Virus record (IMG/VR): IMGVR_UViG_3300034023_000183
Span: 1-62,865 of that record
Strand: one strand, 5' to 3'
Length of the DNA stretch: 62,865 nucleotides
Source of the DNA: a virus
Every line of letters starts with the position of its first letter. Positions within the stretch are counted from its first letter, which is position 1. Of the stretch, positions 42,548 through 48,686 are shown in pieces. A program made the translations under genes and the position numbers. The notes beneath the pieces are model-generated. The model saw nothing but the letters and a program-made list of their open reading frames with translations, did no database searches and was not told where the DNA came from.

Positions 42548-43029
42548 TACTCTATCCTAGTAGACACCTTGTTCTTTCTTACGTGTTCGTTGAACTTCTT
42601 TACGGACATCCACAGCACACGATCTGAATACTTGCGTGATGTCACTAACGGGTTGTGTTTAGAACTCTCTGGTATCTCTACCTCACCGTTTAGCTGTTTG
42701 TATAGATTAGTGCAGACATGTCTGCCGTGTCGTGTAAGCTCATATAGCCTATAGCTGCCACGATATTTGTCGTGCCACATATGAATCCAACCTTCCTCTT
42801 TAAGTCTCACAAATCGCTTTATATCCCACGACATGGTGTTTGTATACTCCTTGTAGTCATAGTATGTGAATAGTCCTTCTGAGTATAGATAAAGAAGAAC
42901 CTCTAGATCTTGTTCTGATAGATTGTACTTTATCTGTGTGTACCGTCTAACTACCCTCCAGTATTTCAAGAAGTCATTCTTTACTTGTCTTCTGGTATAA
43001 TGTCTCTGGATTTGCTTTTTGATTTTCAT
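42544..43029 (-). CDS. Winged-helix DNA-binding regulator (MarR-like)
   Basis: 161 residues, basic. Residues 38-110 show a winged-helix layout: LSEQDLEVLLYLYSEG, a recognition-helix region (SWDIKRFVRLKEEGWI) and a wing (HDKYRGSYRLYELT) followed by LTRHGRHVCTNLYKQL. It is the only minus-strand gene in the rightward half. Best candidate for the phage's own repressor or switch protein; its sites may be the palindromes at 35886-35944. Confidence 0.7.
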   Translation of the reverse strand: MKIKKQIQRHYTRRQVKNDFLKYWRVVRRYTQIKYNLSEQDLEVLLYLYSEGLFTYYDYKEYTNTMSWDIKRFVRLKEEGWIHMWHDKYRGSYRLYELTRHGRHVCTNLYKQLNGEVEIPESSKHNPLVTSRKYSDRVLWMSVKKFNEHVRKNKVSTRIEY

Positions 43030-43045
43030 ATGTCAACAAATTTCG

Positions 43046-43053
43046 TAAATTTG
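43046..43053 (+). promoter_or_regulatory. TAAATTTG promoter element
   Basis: TAnnTTTG match 8 bases before the ATG at 43062, in the space between the divergent regulator gene and the next plus-strand unit. Autoregulation by the neighbouring regulator is possible. Confidence 0.55.
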
Positions 43054-43061
43054 CAACTGAT

Positions 43062-43253
43062 ATGCAAATAAAAGTGATCAAAAAACAAAAGGGTGTCGGA
43101 GATACCGTTGAGATGCTTTTGAAGGCTACTGGAATTCACTATATTGCTAACGCAATACAGAACGGAGATCCAACGCAGCCGTGTAAGCCGTGTCAACAAA
43201 GAAAAGAAGAACTGAATAAAAAGTTTCCGTATGGGTCAAAGCAAGACATCTAA
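43062..43253 (+). CDS. Small protein with Cys pair
   Basis: 63 residues, Lys-rich, with C-x2-C (PCKPCQQRK) near residue 41-44. Such a single pair could bind metal in a dimer. The start of the next gene overlaps its end by 23 bases. Confidence 0.5.
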   Translation: MQIKVIKKQKGVGDTVEMLLKATGIHYIANAIQNGDPTQPCKPCQQRKEELNKKFPYGSKQDI

Positions 43254-43494
43254 GTATTACGCTGAAAATCCTACGGCAGCTGAGAAGAGACGAGAGTCTC
43301 AAAGAAAGATAAACAAGAAGGCTGGAATGTCTGAGTATAGATCCTTGTTGAACAAGGCAAACAGAAAGGCTGGAACATATGGTAATGGTGATGGCTTTGA
43401 TATGTCTCACACAAAGGCTGGAAAACTTGTAAAGGAGAAAGCTACAAAGAATAGATCCAGAAATGGTGCAAACGGAAAAAGTACAAAGAAATGA
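43231..43494 (+). CDS. Small basic phage protein
   Basis: 87 residues, strongly basic. KYYAENPTAAEKRRESQRKINKK and GTYGNGDGFDMSHTKAGKLV with a final NGKSTKK match a protein common in aquatic phages, position usually near structural or lysis genes. Function unknown; perhaps a DNA-associated virion protein. Confidence 0.6.
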   Translation: MGQSKTSKYYAENPTAAEKRRESQRKINKKAGMSEYRSLLNKANRKAGTYGNGDGFDMSHTKAGKLVKEKATKNRSRNGANGKSTKK

Positions 43495-43760
43495 GAACTT
43501 GGAATGAGATTTTATCAGCTGCGGCTGGAACGATTGTGTTGAATGACACATCTACATACACTGGTAATGTTGCTGCTATACATGTAGTTAGAGACAGTAT
43601 ATTTACCACTCTAGATGATGCAAAGGGTAATGAAGCTGCTGATTATATTATTGATCCAGCAACACCAGTTTCAGCTGGAGCAATGCTTACTCCTTTTGAT
43701 AAGCAGAATCCATTCGTTACAATTGAATTGTCTCAGGGTAGCGTAGTTCTTGTTTTGTGA
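43491..43760 (+). CDS. Small virion protein candidate
   Basis: 89 residues, beta-rich, Thr/Ala/Val-rich; no membrane segment or motif. Position between small basic genes and the lysis cassette. Function unknown. Confidence 0.5.
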   Translation: MRTWNEILSAAAGTIVLNDTSTYTGNVAAIHVVRDSIFTTLDDAKGNEAADYIIDPATPVSAGAMLTPFDKQNPFVTIELSQGSVVLVL

Positions 43761-44005
43761 TGCCAACATTTGATCTAGCAGCGATAGTTAAGAAGCACGG
43801 AGTGATAGGTGTTCTGTGTGCATGGTTGGTGTATACTAACATGCGTCTTACCGATGTAGAGAATAAGCTTTACAACTGTTATGATCAATCAAGATTTTCT
43901 AGCATGTCAAGCAGATCTGTTAGTGGAAGTATAGATATACCAGAAAAAATATATGCAGTTCTTCCAGAGAGAAAGAAGAAAACGAATGAAGAAATTTTGG
44001 TTTGA
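43760..44005 (+). CDS. Single-pass membrane protein, holin-type candidate
   Basis: 81 residues from the ATG sharing a base with the previous stop (TGATG); a GTG 3 bases earlier is possible. Residues 6-27 form one membrane helix (GVIGVLCAWLVYTNM), followed by a polar tail. It lies directly before a two-pass membrane protein, the spanin-like gene and the endolysin, so holin or holin inhibitor is likely. Confidence 0.55.
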   Translation: MPTFDLAAIVKKHGVIGVLCAWLVYTNMRLTDVENKLYNCYDQSRFSSMSSRSVSGSIDIPEKIYAVLPERKKKTNEEILV

Positions 44006-44207
44006 GGTAATGGAGGGCACACTGAAGAGAGACGGTAAACACTCGTCAACTCTTTGGACAATGGCCGTATCTATGTTTCTCTTTTCATTTATGTCATTTG
44101 TAGACTTCTTGATCAACGGAATAAACATTGAAATAATGATAACACTTGCATGTATGGCTACTGGTGTTAAGATAACAGACGCTGTAAGTAAAAAGATAAA
44201 GTCATGA
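43986..44207 (+). CDS. Two-pass membrane protein, holin candidate
   Basis: 73 residues starting MKKFWFEVME; a frame upstream is the overlap with the previous gene. Two hydrophobic segments (TMAVSMFLFSFMSFVDFLI and IEIMITLACMATGV) joined by a short turn and a Lys-rich C-terminus, the plan of class II holins. It would open the inner membrane for the endolysin. Confidence 0.6.
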   Translation: MKKFWFEVMEGTLKRDGKHSSTLWTMAVSMFLFSFMSFVDFLINGINIEIMITLACMATGVKITDAVSKKIKS

Positions 44208-44722
44208 AAAAGATAACGTACGACGAGTTCGTGTGGTTTTTATTGGTTATTGCTGGATCATTATTCTTTTTTAGTATAATATCCTCATGTTCAGTTGATC
44301 ATCATCTAAGCAAAGCACAAAAGCACATTAGAATTGCAAAGAGAAATGGAGCAAGCGTCATACCAGATACGGTATGGCATTATGTGTATGCTTTAGATAC
44401 GGTCTACAATGTAAAAAATAACATGTACGAGACAAGACATGTAATCAAGGATAGCTTTCCATATGTAGTTACAAACACAATATCAGCTGGGATGACTCGT
44501 CAAGAGCGTTTGGCGATGGAGGACATGTTTAAGCATATGGAGCGAATGATGAAGTTGCAGAACGATAGTCTTAAGCTAGCTCTAAGAGCAGAGGTAAAAA
44601 AACAAAAGCAAGATGAGAAGACTAATCGAGTGGTTACTCGTAAAGAAAACAGTAAGCCATGGATATGGGTTATTGTTGCTGGTATTATCCTTGTATGTGT
44701 AATATTGATTAAATTTAAATAA
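44204..44722 (+). CDS. Unimolecular spanin-like protein
   Basis: 172 residues. The N-terminal hydrophobic segment ends in a lipobox I-S-S-C (Cys near 29), so the N-terminus could be lipidated and go to the outer membrane. The central part is charged and helical, long enough to cross the periplasm. Residues 152-170 (WIWVIVAGIILVCVILI) form a C-terminal inner-membrane anchor with a basic end. This is the u-spanin layout known from phage T1. It stands between holin candidate and endolysin. Confidence 0.6.
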   Translation: MKKITYDEFVWFLLVIAGSLFFFSIISSCSVDHHLSKAQKHIRIAKRNGASVIPDTVWHYVYALDTVYNVKNNMYETRHVIKDSFPYVVTNTISAGMTRQERLAMEDMFKHMERMMKLQNDSLKLALRAEVKKQKQDEKTNRVVTRKENSKPWIWVIVAGIILVCVILIKFK

Positions 44723-44723
44723 C

Positions 44724-45191
44724 ATGTTGACTACTCAGCAAGCTACAAAGAAGTACGGAACACCTACAGTTACTGGTGCAGAGTACTTGGTTACACTAGA
44801 ACTTCCTTACCCTATGCGTTTGGCATGGGACCTAGACACAAAGGTTAATAAGATGCGAGTTCATAAGTTTGTTAAAGAAAACTTCAAGGGAGTGTTTGAT
44901 GACCTATTGGCACACTACGGTTACGAGAAACTTGTAGAGCTAGGTATAGATCTATTTGGTGGTTGCTTTGCATATCGTAAGATGCGTGGAGGTACATCAT
45001 GGTCTAAGCACTCTTGGGGTATTGCGATTGACCTAGATCCAGTTCGTAATCAATTGAAGGAAACATCTCGAACTGCTCGCTTCGCTCGCCCAGAATATAA
45101 GCCAATGATCGATATCTTTTATAAGCACGGATTTATCGGTTTGGGACCAGAGAAGAACTACGACTGGATGCATTTTGAAATCAAGGAATAA
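44724..45191 (+). CDS. Endolysin, peptidase M15 (VanY-like)
   Basis: 155 residues. The zinc site is visible: H96 and D103 in SKHSWGIAIDLD (SxHxxGxAxD) and H150 in DWMHFE. Family members cut peptide bonds in the peptidoglycan stem or cross-bridge. No signal peptide, so it needs the holin for release. It shares one base with the next start (TAATG). Confidence 0.85.
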   Translation: MLTTQQATKKYGTPTVTGAEYLVTLELPYPMRLAWDLDTKVNKMRVHKFVKENFKGVFDDLLAHYGYEKLVELGIDLFGGCFAYRKMRGGTSWSKHSWGIAIDLDPVRNQLKETSRTARFARPEYKPMIDIFYKHGFIGLGPEKNYDWMHFEIKE

Positions 45192-45331
45192 TGGCAAAGA
45201 TAAAATCACAAGACCTAGTAATTAAGGCAAAGAAGGTTGTAACACGACCAGGTGTTCATGCGAAGAAGAAGACATCTAAGCTGAAGACAAGCAAGAACTA
45301 CAAGAAGTCATACGCTGGACAAGGACGTTAA
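45191..45331 (+). CDS. Small basic phage protein, 46 residues
   Basis: Starts MAKIKSQDLVIKAKKVV and ends KKSYAGQGR; one third Lys/Arg. Start coupled to the endolysin stop (TAATG). Small basic proteins of this pattern, with THxKxK..KNYKK-like parts, are frequent in aquatic phages. Function unknown. Confidence 0.6.
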   Translation: MAKIKSQDLVIKAKKVVTRPGVHAKKKTSKLKTSKNYKKSYAGQGR

Positions 45332-45351
45332 TTTTTGTCGCAAATATTTAC

Positions 45352-45359
45352 TAAATTTG
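45352..45359 (+). promoter_or_regulatory. TAAATTTG promoter element
   Basis: TAnnTTTG match 4 bases before the ATG at 45364, in the only gap after the lysis cassette. The upstream TTG spacing is not canonical. Confidence 0.55.
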
Positions 45360-45363
45360 TTAC

Positions 45364-45798
45364 ATGGGAAAAATTAATAACTATAGCGTTGAGTCTGTAA
45401 ATCCTGGAGACAGAGTATTGTGTTCAGACGCATCTACTGGAGAGACAAAAAACGTAACTGCACAGTCGATATCTGACTTGGCTACATCTGCTTCAGTATA
45501 CAGAGCATACTTGACACAATCTGGAGGAACGGCACCAGTGGCTACTGTATTACCAGGTAATACATTGACAGGTACTTGGGCATATACAACAACGGGTACA
45601 TTTGTATTTACAAGTACAGGTTCGTTTGCTGATGTTAAGATAGCTATTATGACTTCATTGCCTCAAAGTGCAACCACAAGAATTGTTTTCAACGGTAATG
45701 ATGATGACGATTTGACTATTCTTACTTATGCTACAACTACGCTTACTAACGGTCTAATGACGGATCAATATATTGAGATCTTCACTCACGCTGTTTAA
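45364..45798 (+). CDS. Small virion protein candidate
   Basis: 144 residues, Thr-rich, beta-rich. VYRAYLTQSGGTAPVATVLPGNTLTGTW is a pattern found in structural proteins of aquatic phages, usually of fibre or decoration type. No catalytic motif. Confidence 0.6.
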   Translation: MGKINNYSVESVNPGDRVLCSDASTGETKNVTAQSISDLATSASVYRAYLTQSGGTAPVATVLPGNTLTGTWAYTTTGTFVFTSTGSFADVKIAIMTSLPQSATTRIVFNGNDDDDLTILTYATTTLTNGLMTDQYIEIFTHAV

Positions 45799-45802
45799 TG
45801 AT

Positions 45803-45910
45803 ATGAAAGCACCAAAGATTAAAACGGTAAGAATGCCAAAGGTATCTACTCCTAAAGTAGCAAAGAAGGATAAACCATCAATGAAGAAGCTCTGTGGAAA
45901 TCGTTATTGA
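45803..45910 (+). CDS. Very small basic protein, 35 residues
   Basis: Starts MKAPKIKTVRMPKV and ends KKLCGNRY. Lys/Pro-rich. It begins 4 bases after the previous stop. The next small gene overlaps its end in another frame. Confidence 0.5.
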   Translation: MKAPKIKTVRMPKVSTPKVAKKDKPSMKKLCGNRY

Positions 45911-46028
45911 GAATAGACTTCCATACGGATTGACGTTGGGATTTGAATATTTTGGCTCAGATGAGAATTCTATGCCGACACTACAGATAAGTTTGCTCTT
46001 TTTGAGAGTGCACTTTATTTTTTATTAA
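45894..46028 (+). CDS. Small conserved phage protein with GTG start, 44 residues
   Basis: Reads V/M-EIVIENRLPYGLTLGFEYF, and ends LFLRVHFIFY. I know the pattern IENRLPYGL...LLLIRIHI from very small proteins of aquatic phages. The frame has a stop just before GTG, so GTG at 45894 is the likely start. It overlaps the preceding gene by 17 bases and would be missed by searches requiring ATG. Confidence 0.55.
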   Translation: MEIVIENRLPYGLTLGFEYFGSDENSMPTLQISLLFLRVHFIFY

Positions 46029-46033
46029 ATTTG
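46026..46033 (+). promoter_or_regulatory. TAAATTTG promoter element
   Basis: TAnnTTTG with TTG 21 bases upstream (46002-46004). It overlaps the stop of the 44-residue gene. A 30-40 base A-rich leader leads to the ATG at 46071. Confidence 0.65.
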
Positions 46034-46070
46034 TACAATAGTTAACTAATATAAAAAAAACATAGAAATA

Positions 46071-46892
46071 ATGGCAAAGCAAAGTGTAAGAAAGGTTACA
46101 TCTAAAACGACCACTCAGCCAGCAGCTGCAAAACTTACTCCTCAAGAGCAAAGACAAATAAATTTAGATTGGGAAAAATCAACTGGAACACCAGCTGGTA
46201 GAAGAACTGAAGATATTAACGTAACACAAGATTATTATAATGCTTGGGGTGGAAAAGGTAGTTCTTTATCTACAAATGAATCTCGTGGAGGATGGACTAA
46301 AAGTGGACTTGGAGCTGGAGTATCTAAAGAAGTAGGGACATTACCAATTAAAAAACTACAAACTAATACTGGTGGTAAAGATAAGATTAAAAAATCTACA
46401 TATAGCGTTCCTGTAGAAATTAAGAGACCAAGTAGTGTAGGTGGAAGACTAAAAATTACTGGCAAAAAGGCAGGTGCATCTTTTAATAAAAGAGCTACTA
46501 AAAATGTAGGAACAACAGTTCTTGCAGGAAAAGTAAGAGGAGCTGTTCAAAATGCTAAGTTTAATCGTGAAGAAAAACTTGCTGGGGCATATGAAAGAAG
46601 AAAGGCTGGATTAAGTCAAATGAGTTCTAAAGAAAAGGCAGCTGATTTAAAGGGTCAAAGAAAATATCTTAGATCTTCAGAAATGAAAAATACTGTAGGT
46701 CTGGATAGAAAAACTCTTTCTGGAGCTAAAAAAGACCTTAGACAAGCTGAAAAATATGTTAAAAAAGAAGCAAAGGGTAAAGTTAAATATTTTACACAAG
46801 AGGCTTTAAATAAAAAGCAAGAATTAACAGCTGCTGAAATGAAGAAAAGAAAGTCTACAAATCAAGCTGGAAAGACTAGATATAGCTCTTAA
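46071..46892 (+). CDS. Very basic unknown protein
   Basis: 273 residues, about one quarter Lys/Arg, Gly/Ser-rich first half and helical Lys-rich second half. It is the only gene of its transcription unit (promoter before, terminator after). It could bind DNA or RNA, or be a packaged protein. Codons are more AT-rich than in flanking genes (mostly AAA, AGA). Confidence 0.55.
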   Translation: MAKQSVRKVTSKTTTQPAAAKLTPQEQRQINLDWEKSTGTPAGRRTEDINVTQDYYNAWGGKGSSLSTNESRGGWTKSGLGAGVSKEVGTLPIKKLQTNTGGKDKIKKSTYSVPVEIKRPSSVGGRLKITGKKAGASFNKRATKNVGTTVLAGKVRGAVQNAKFNREEKLAGAYERRKAGLSQMSSKEKAADLKGQRKYLRSSEMKNTVGLDRKTLSGAKKDLRQAEKYVKKEAKGKVKYFTQEALNKKQELTAAEMKKRKSTNQAGKTRYSS

Positions 46893-46911
46893 TAAAAAAA
46901 AAATAAAAAAA

Positions 46912-46944
46912 AATAGCTCATCATTTGGTGGGTTATTTTTTTTT
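46912..46944 (+). terminator. Terminator-like hairpin with T run
   Basis: AATAGCTCATC and GGTGGGTTATT can pair (several G-T pairs, one mismatch) with an ATTT loop, followed by nine T. Weaker stem than the other terminators. Confidence 0.6.
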
Positions 46945-46977
46945 ATATATATTGCAACCATAAACAAATCAAATATT

Positions 46978-47325
46978 ATGAAGAAAACAATTTTTACAGC
47001 AATGATGCTCATCGGGATGATGGGATCTGCACAGACAATCAGCAATCCAGTATTGGTTGATTCTTTATCTATAATAAAAGATAAAGAGTGGTATATGTAT
47101 AAAAATGATCCAAGTGTTATTTTTTATTCCAATACAGATATGACTCAAATAAAAGCTTATTCAACAGCATTAGTAATAAAGCTTATTGGAAAAGATAAAA
47201 AACCAGATAATACACTTTATAATGGAGATTCTGTTATGTATGAATGGTATATTACAGATAAAAAAGTTATCAGACTTATTTTAAATGATATATCTTCATT
47301 AATTGCAATAAGAGAATATGAATAA
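46978..47325 (+). CDS. Secreted protein with signal peptide
   Basis: 115 residues. Residues 1-19 form a Sec signal peptide (MKKTIFTAMMLIGMMGSAQ, cleavage after the small residues near 17-19). The mature part is about 95 residues, alpha/beta, with no Cys. It stands alone between two terminators and is AT-rich, which is typical for accessory morons. A periplasmic role such as blocking superinfection is a fair guess. The family is not recognised. Confidence 0.6.
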   Translation: MKKTIFTAMMLIGMMGSAQTISNPVLVDSLSIIKDKEWYMYKNDPSVIFYSNTDMTQIKAYSTALVIKLIGKDKKPDNTLYNGDSVMYEWYITDKKVIRLILNDISSLIAIREYE

Positions 47326-47343
47326 ATAATCAAAACAAAAATC

Positions 47344-47371
47344 AGCCAGACCCACAAGTCTGGCTTTTTTT
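47344..47371 (+). terminator. Rho-independent terminator
   Basis: AGCCAGAC and GTCTGGCT arms (8 bp), 6-base loop CCACAA, then seven T. Confidence 0.9.
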
Positions 47372-47374
47372 ATT

Positions 47375-47382
47375 TATATTTG
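47375..47382 (+). promoter_or_regulatory. TATATTTG promoter before packaging genes
   Basis: TAnnTTTG directly after the terminator T run, 16 bases before the ATG at 47399. Likely start of the packaging operon. Confidence 0.6.
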
Positions 47383-47398
47383 TCAAAAATTAAATCAA

Positions 47399-47641
47399 AT
47401 GTCAAAAATCAAGAACATTCAACCAGAAGGGTTGAGCACAGAAGAATTCGAGAAGTTGTCCGCACTTAACCGTGGATATTCAGAGGCAAAGAGTCGAGTT
47501 GCAGATGCAGCATTATTTCACAAGCGTTCAGTTGATGCATTGGATAAGATTGAGGAGTTGCTCCGAGGTCACCAGAATGAACTTGCTACAAAGTATGGCG
47601 AGGACAAAAGCATTGACATGAAGACAGGAATGTTTGTGTAA
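47399..47641 (+). CDS. Small helical protein at head of packaging operon
   Basis: 80 residues, helical, charged, with coiled-coil-like middle (RVADAALFHKRSVDALDKIEE). It shares one base with the next start (TAATG). Function unknown; its position before TerL keeps a packaging role open. Confidence 0.5.
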   Translation: MSKIKNIQPEGLSTEEFEKLSALNRGYSEAKSRVADAALFHKRSVDALDKIEELLRGHQNELATKYGEDKSIDMKTGMFV

Positions 47642-47856
47642 TGATTCGCAAGGTATCGGTAGGCGTGGACCTACTAAATGCAATGCACTTTATTGTCGGT
47701 CAGTCTGTTTTAAAGGATAGCCACAAGATAGTAGAGATTAAAGAGATCGAGTCTGGATATCATATAAGAATCCAGAACGAGCTTGGAGAGATTGTATTGT
47801 GGAAATCAATAAACAGATTTGTACCAGTTACGGTTGAGTACGATCTAAACTTCTAA
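47641..47856 (+). CDS. Small unknown protein
   Basis: 71 residues, strand-rich (HKIVEIKEIESGYHIRIQNELGEIVLW), like a small SH3 or OB-type barrel. No motif. In the packaging operon. Confidence 0.5.
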   Translation: MIRKVSVGVDLLNAMHFIVGQSVLKDSHKIVEIKEIESGYHIRIQNELGEIVLWKSINRFVPVTVEYDLNF

Positions 47857-47859
47857 TAT

Positions 47860-48438
47860 ATGCGTTCACTAGACTGCTTTATAGTAAAACCTTTAGGCGG
47901 CAAGAGATACAACAACACAGAGGACATAGACGGTAAGGAGTTCATCCTATCGTCGTCACAGGAGGACCACACTGTGACAAATAGAGAGGCTATTGTTGTT
48001 GGCTTGCCGCTAAGAGATTATAACGGACCGATAAGTGTCGGTGATACGGTTGTTGTGCATCACAACATGTTCCGTATATACTACGACATAAAGGGGCGTG
48101 AGCGAAGCAGCTCGAACCATATCATTGAAGATCTTTATACGCTAGAACAGGACATGACGTATTTGTACAAGAGTCCTGGTGGTGACTGGAAGTCTCCAGC
48201 CCCATACTGCTTTGTTGAGCCGATAAGTAAGTCAACAGATAGTAAACTAGAATCTACTGGCAGCTACGAAGATTTGTGGGGCATTCTAGTGTATAAGAAT
48301 GAAGATCAAGAGGAATTGAATTGTGGTGACTTAGTTTCGTTCAAGCCAGACTCAGAGTATGAGTTTAAGATTGGTGGAAAGAAACTATATCGAATGAGAA
48401 CAAATAGCATATGTCTGATAAGCGAGAGCAAATATTAA
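47860..48438 (+). CDS. Possible tandem GroES-fold protein
   Basis: 192 residues. Each half resembles the GroES barrel: FIVKP...NREAIVVGLP...ISVGDTVVVHHN in the first, CFVEPI...GILVYKN...LNCGDLVSFKP...LYRM in the second. The first half has a longer insert where GroES carries its mobile loop. It could work with the phage GroEL or be an assembly factor with an old duplication. The fold is inferred by pattern alone; a plain phage protein is possible. Confidence 0.4.
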   Translation: MRSLDCFIVKPLGGKRYNNTEDIDGKEFILSSSQEDHTVTNREAIVVGLPLRDYNGPISVGDTVVVHHNMFRIYYDIKGRERSSSNHIIEDLYTLEQDMTYLYKSPGGDWKSPAPYCFVEPISKSTDSKLESTGSYEDLWGILVYKNEDQEELNCGDLVSFKPDSEYEFKIGGKKLYRMRTNSICLISESKY

Positions 48439-48686
48439 ACGCAGGTCTGAAGGGTGTTGATGAATTAATTAAGGTCCTTGAGTCTCCCATACTGTTGGCT
48501 GGTGATGAGTTATCGGCTGACAAGATGAAGGCGGCAGCTGCGGCTAAGCGTCTAGCATTTGAGGATGCATTGGCAATATATGACCGTGTACAGGCTGAGA
48601 AGAATGCAGACGAGTACAACGAGATAGAGGTTAAGGCTGCTGCAATCCCCGTATCATTTGTTGAATCAAAGGCGAAGACTAAATGA
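48411..48686 (+). CDS. Small helical protein before TerL, possible small terminase
   Basis: 91 residues, helical with Ala-rich middle (DKMKAAAAAKRLAFEDALAIYDRV). It overlaps the previous gene by 28 bases and the TerL start by 4. Small terminase subunits often sit here, but no HTH is clearly visible, so the assignment is by position. Confidence 0.4.
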   Translation: MSDKREQILNAGLKGVDELIKVLESPILLAGDELSADKMKAAAAAKRLAFEDALAIYDRVQAEKNADEYNEIEVKAAAIPVSFVESKAKTK

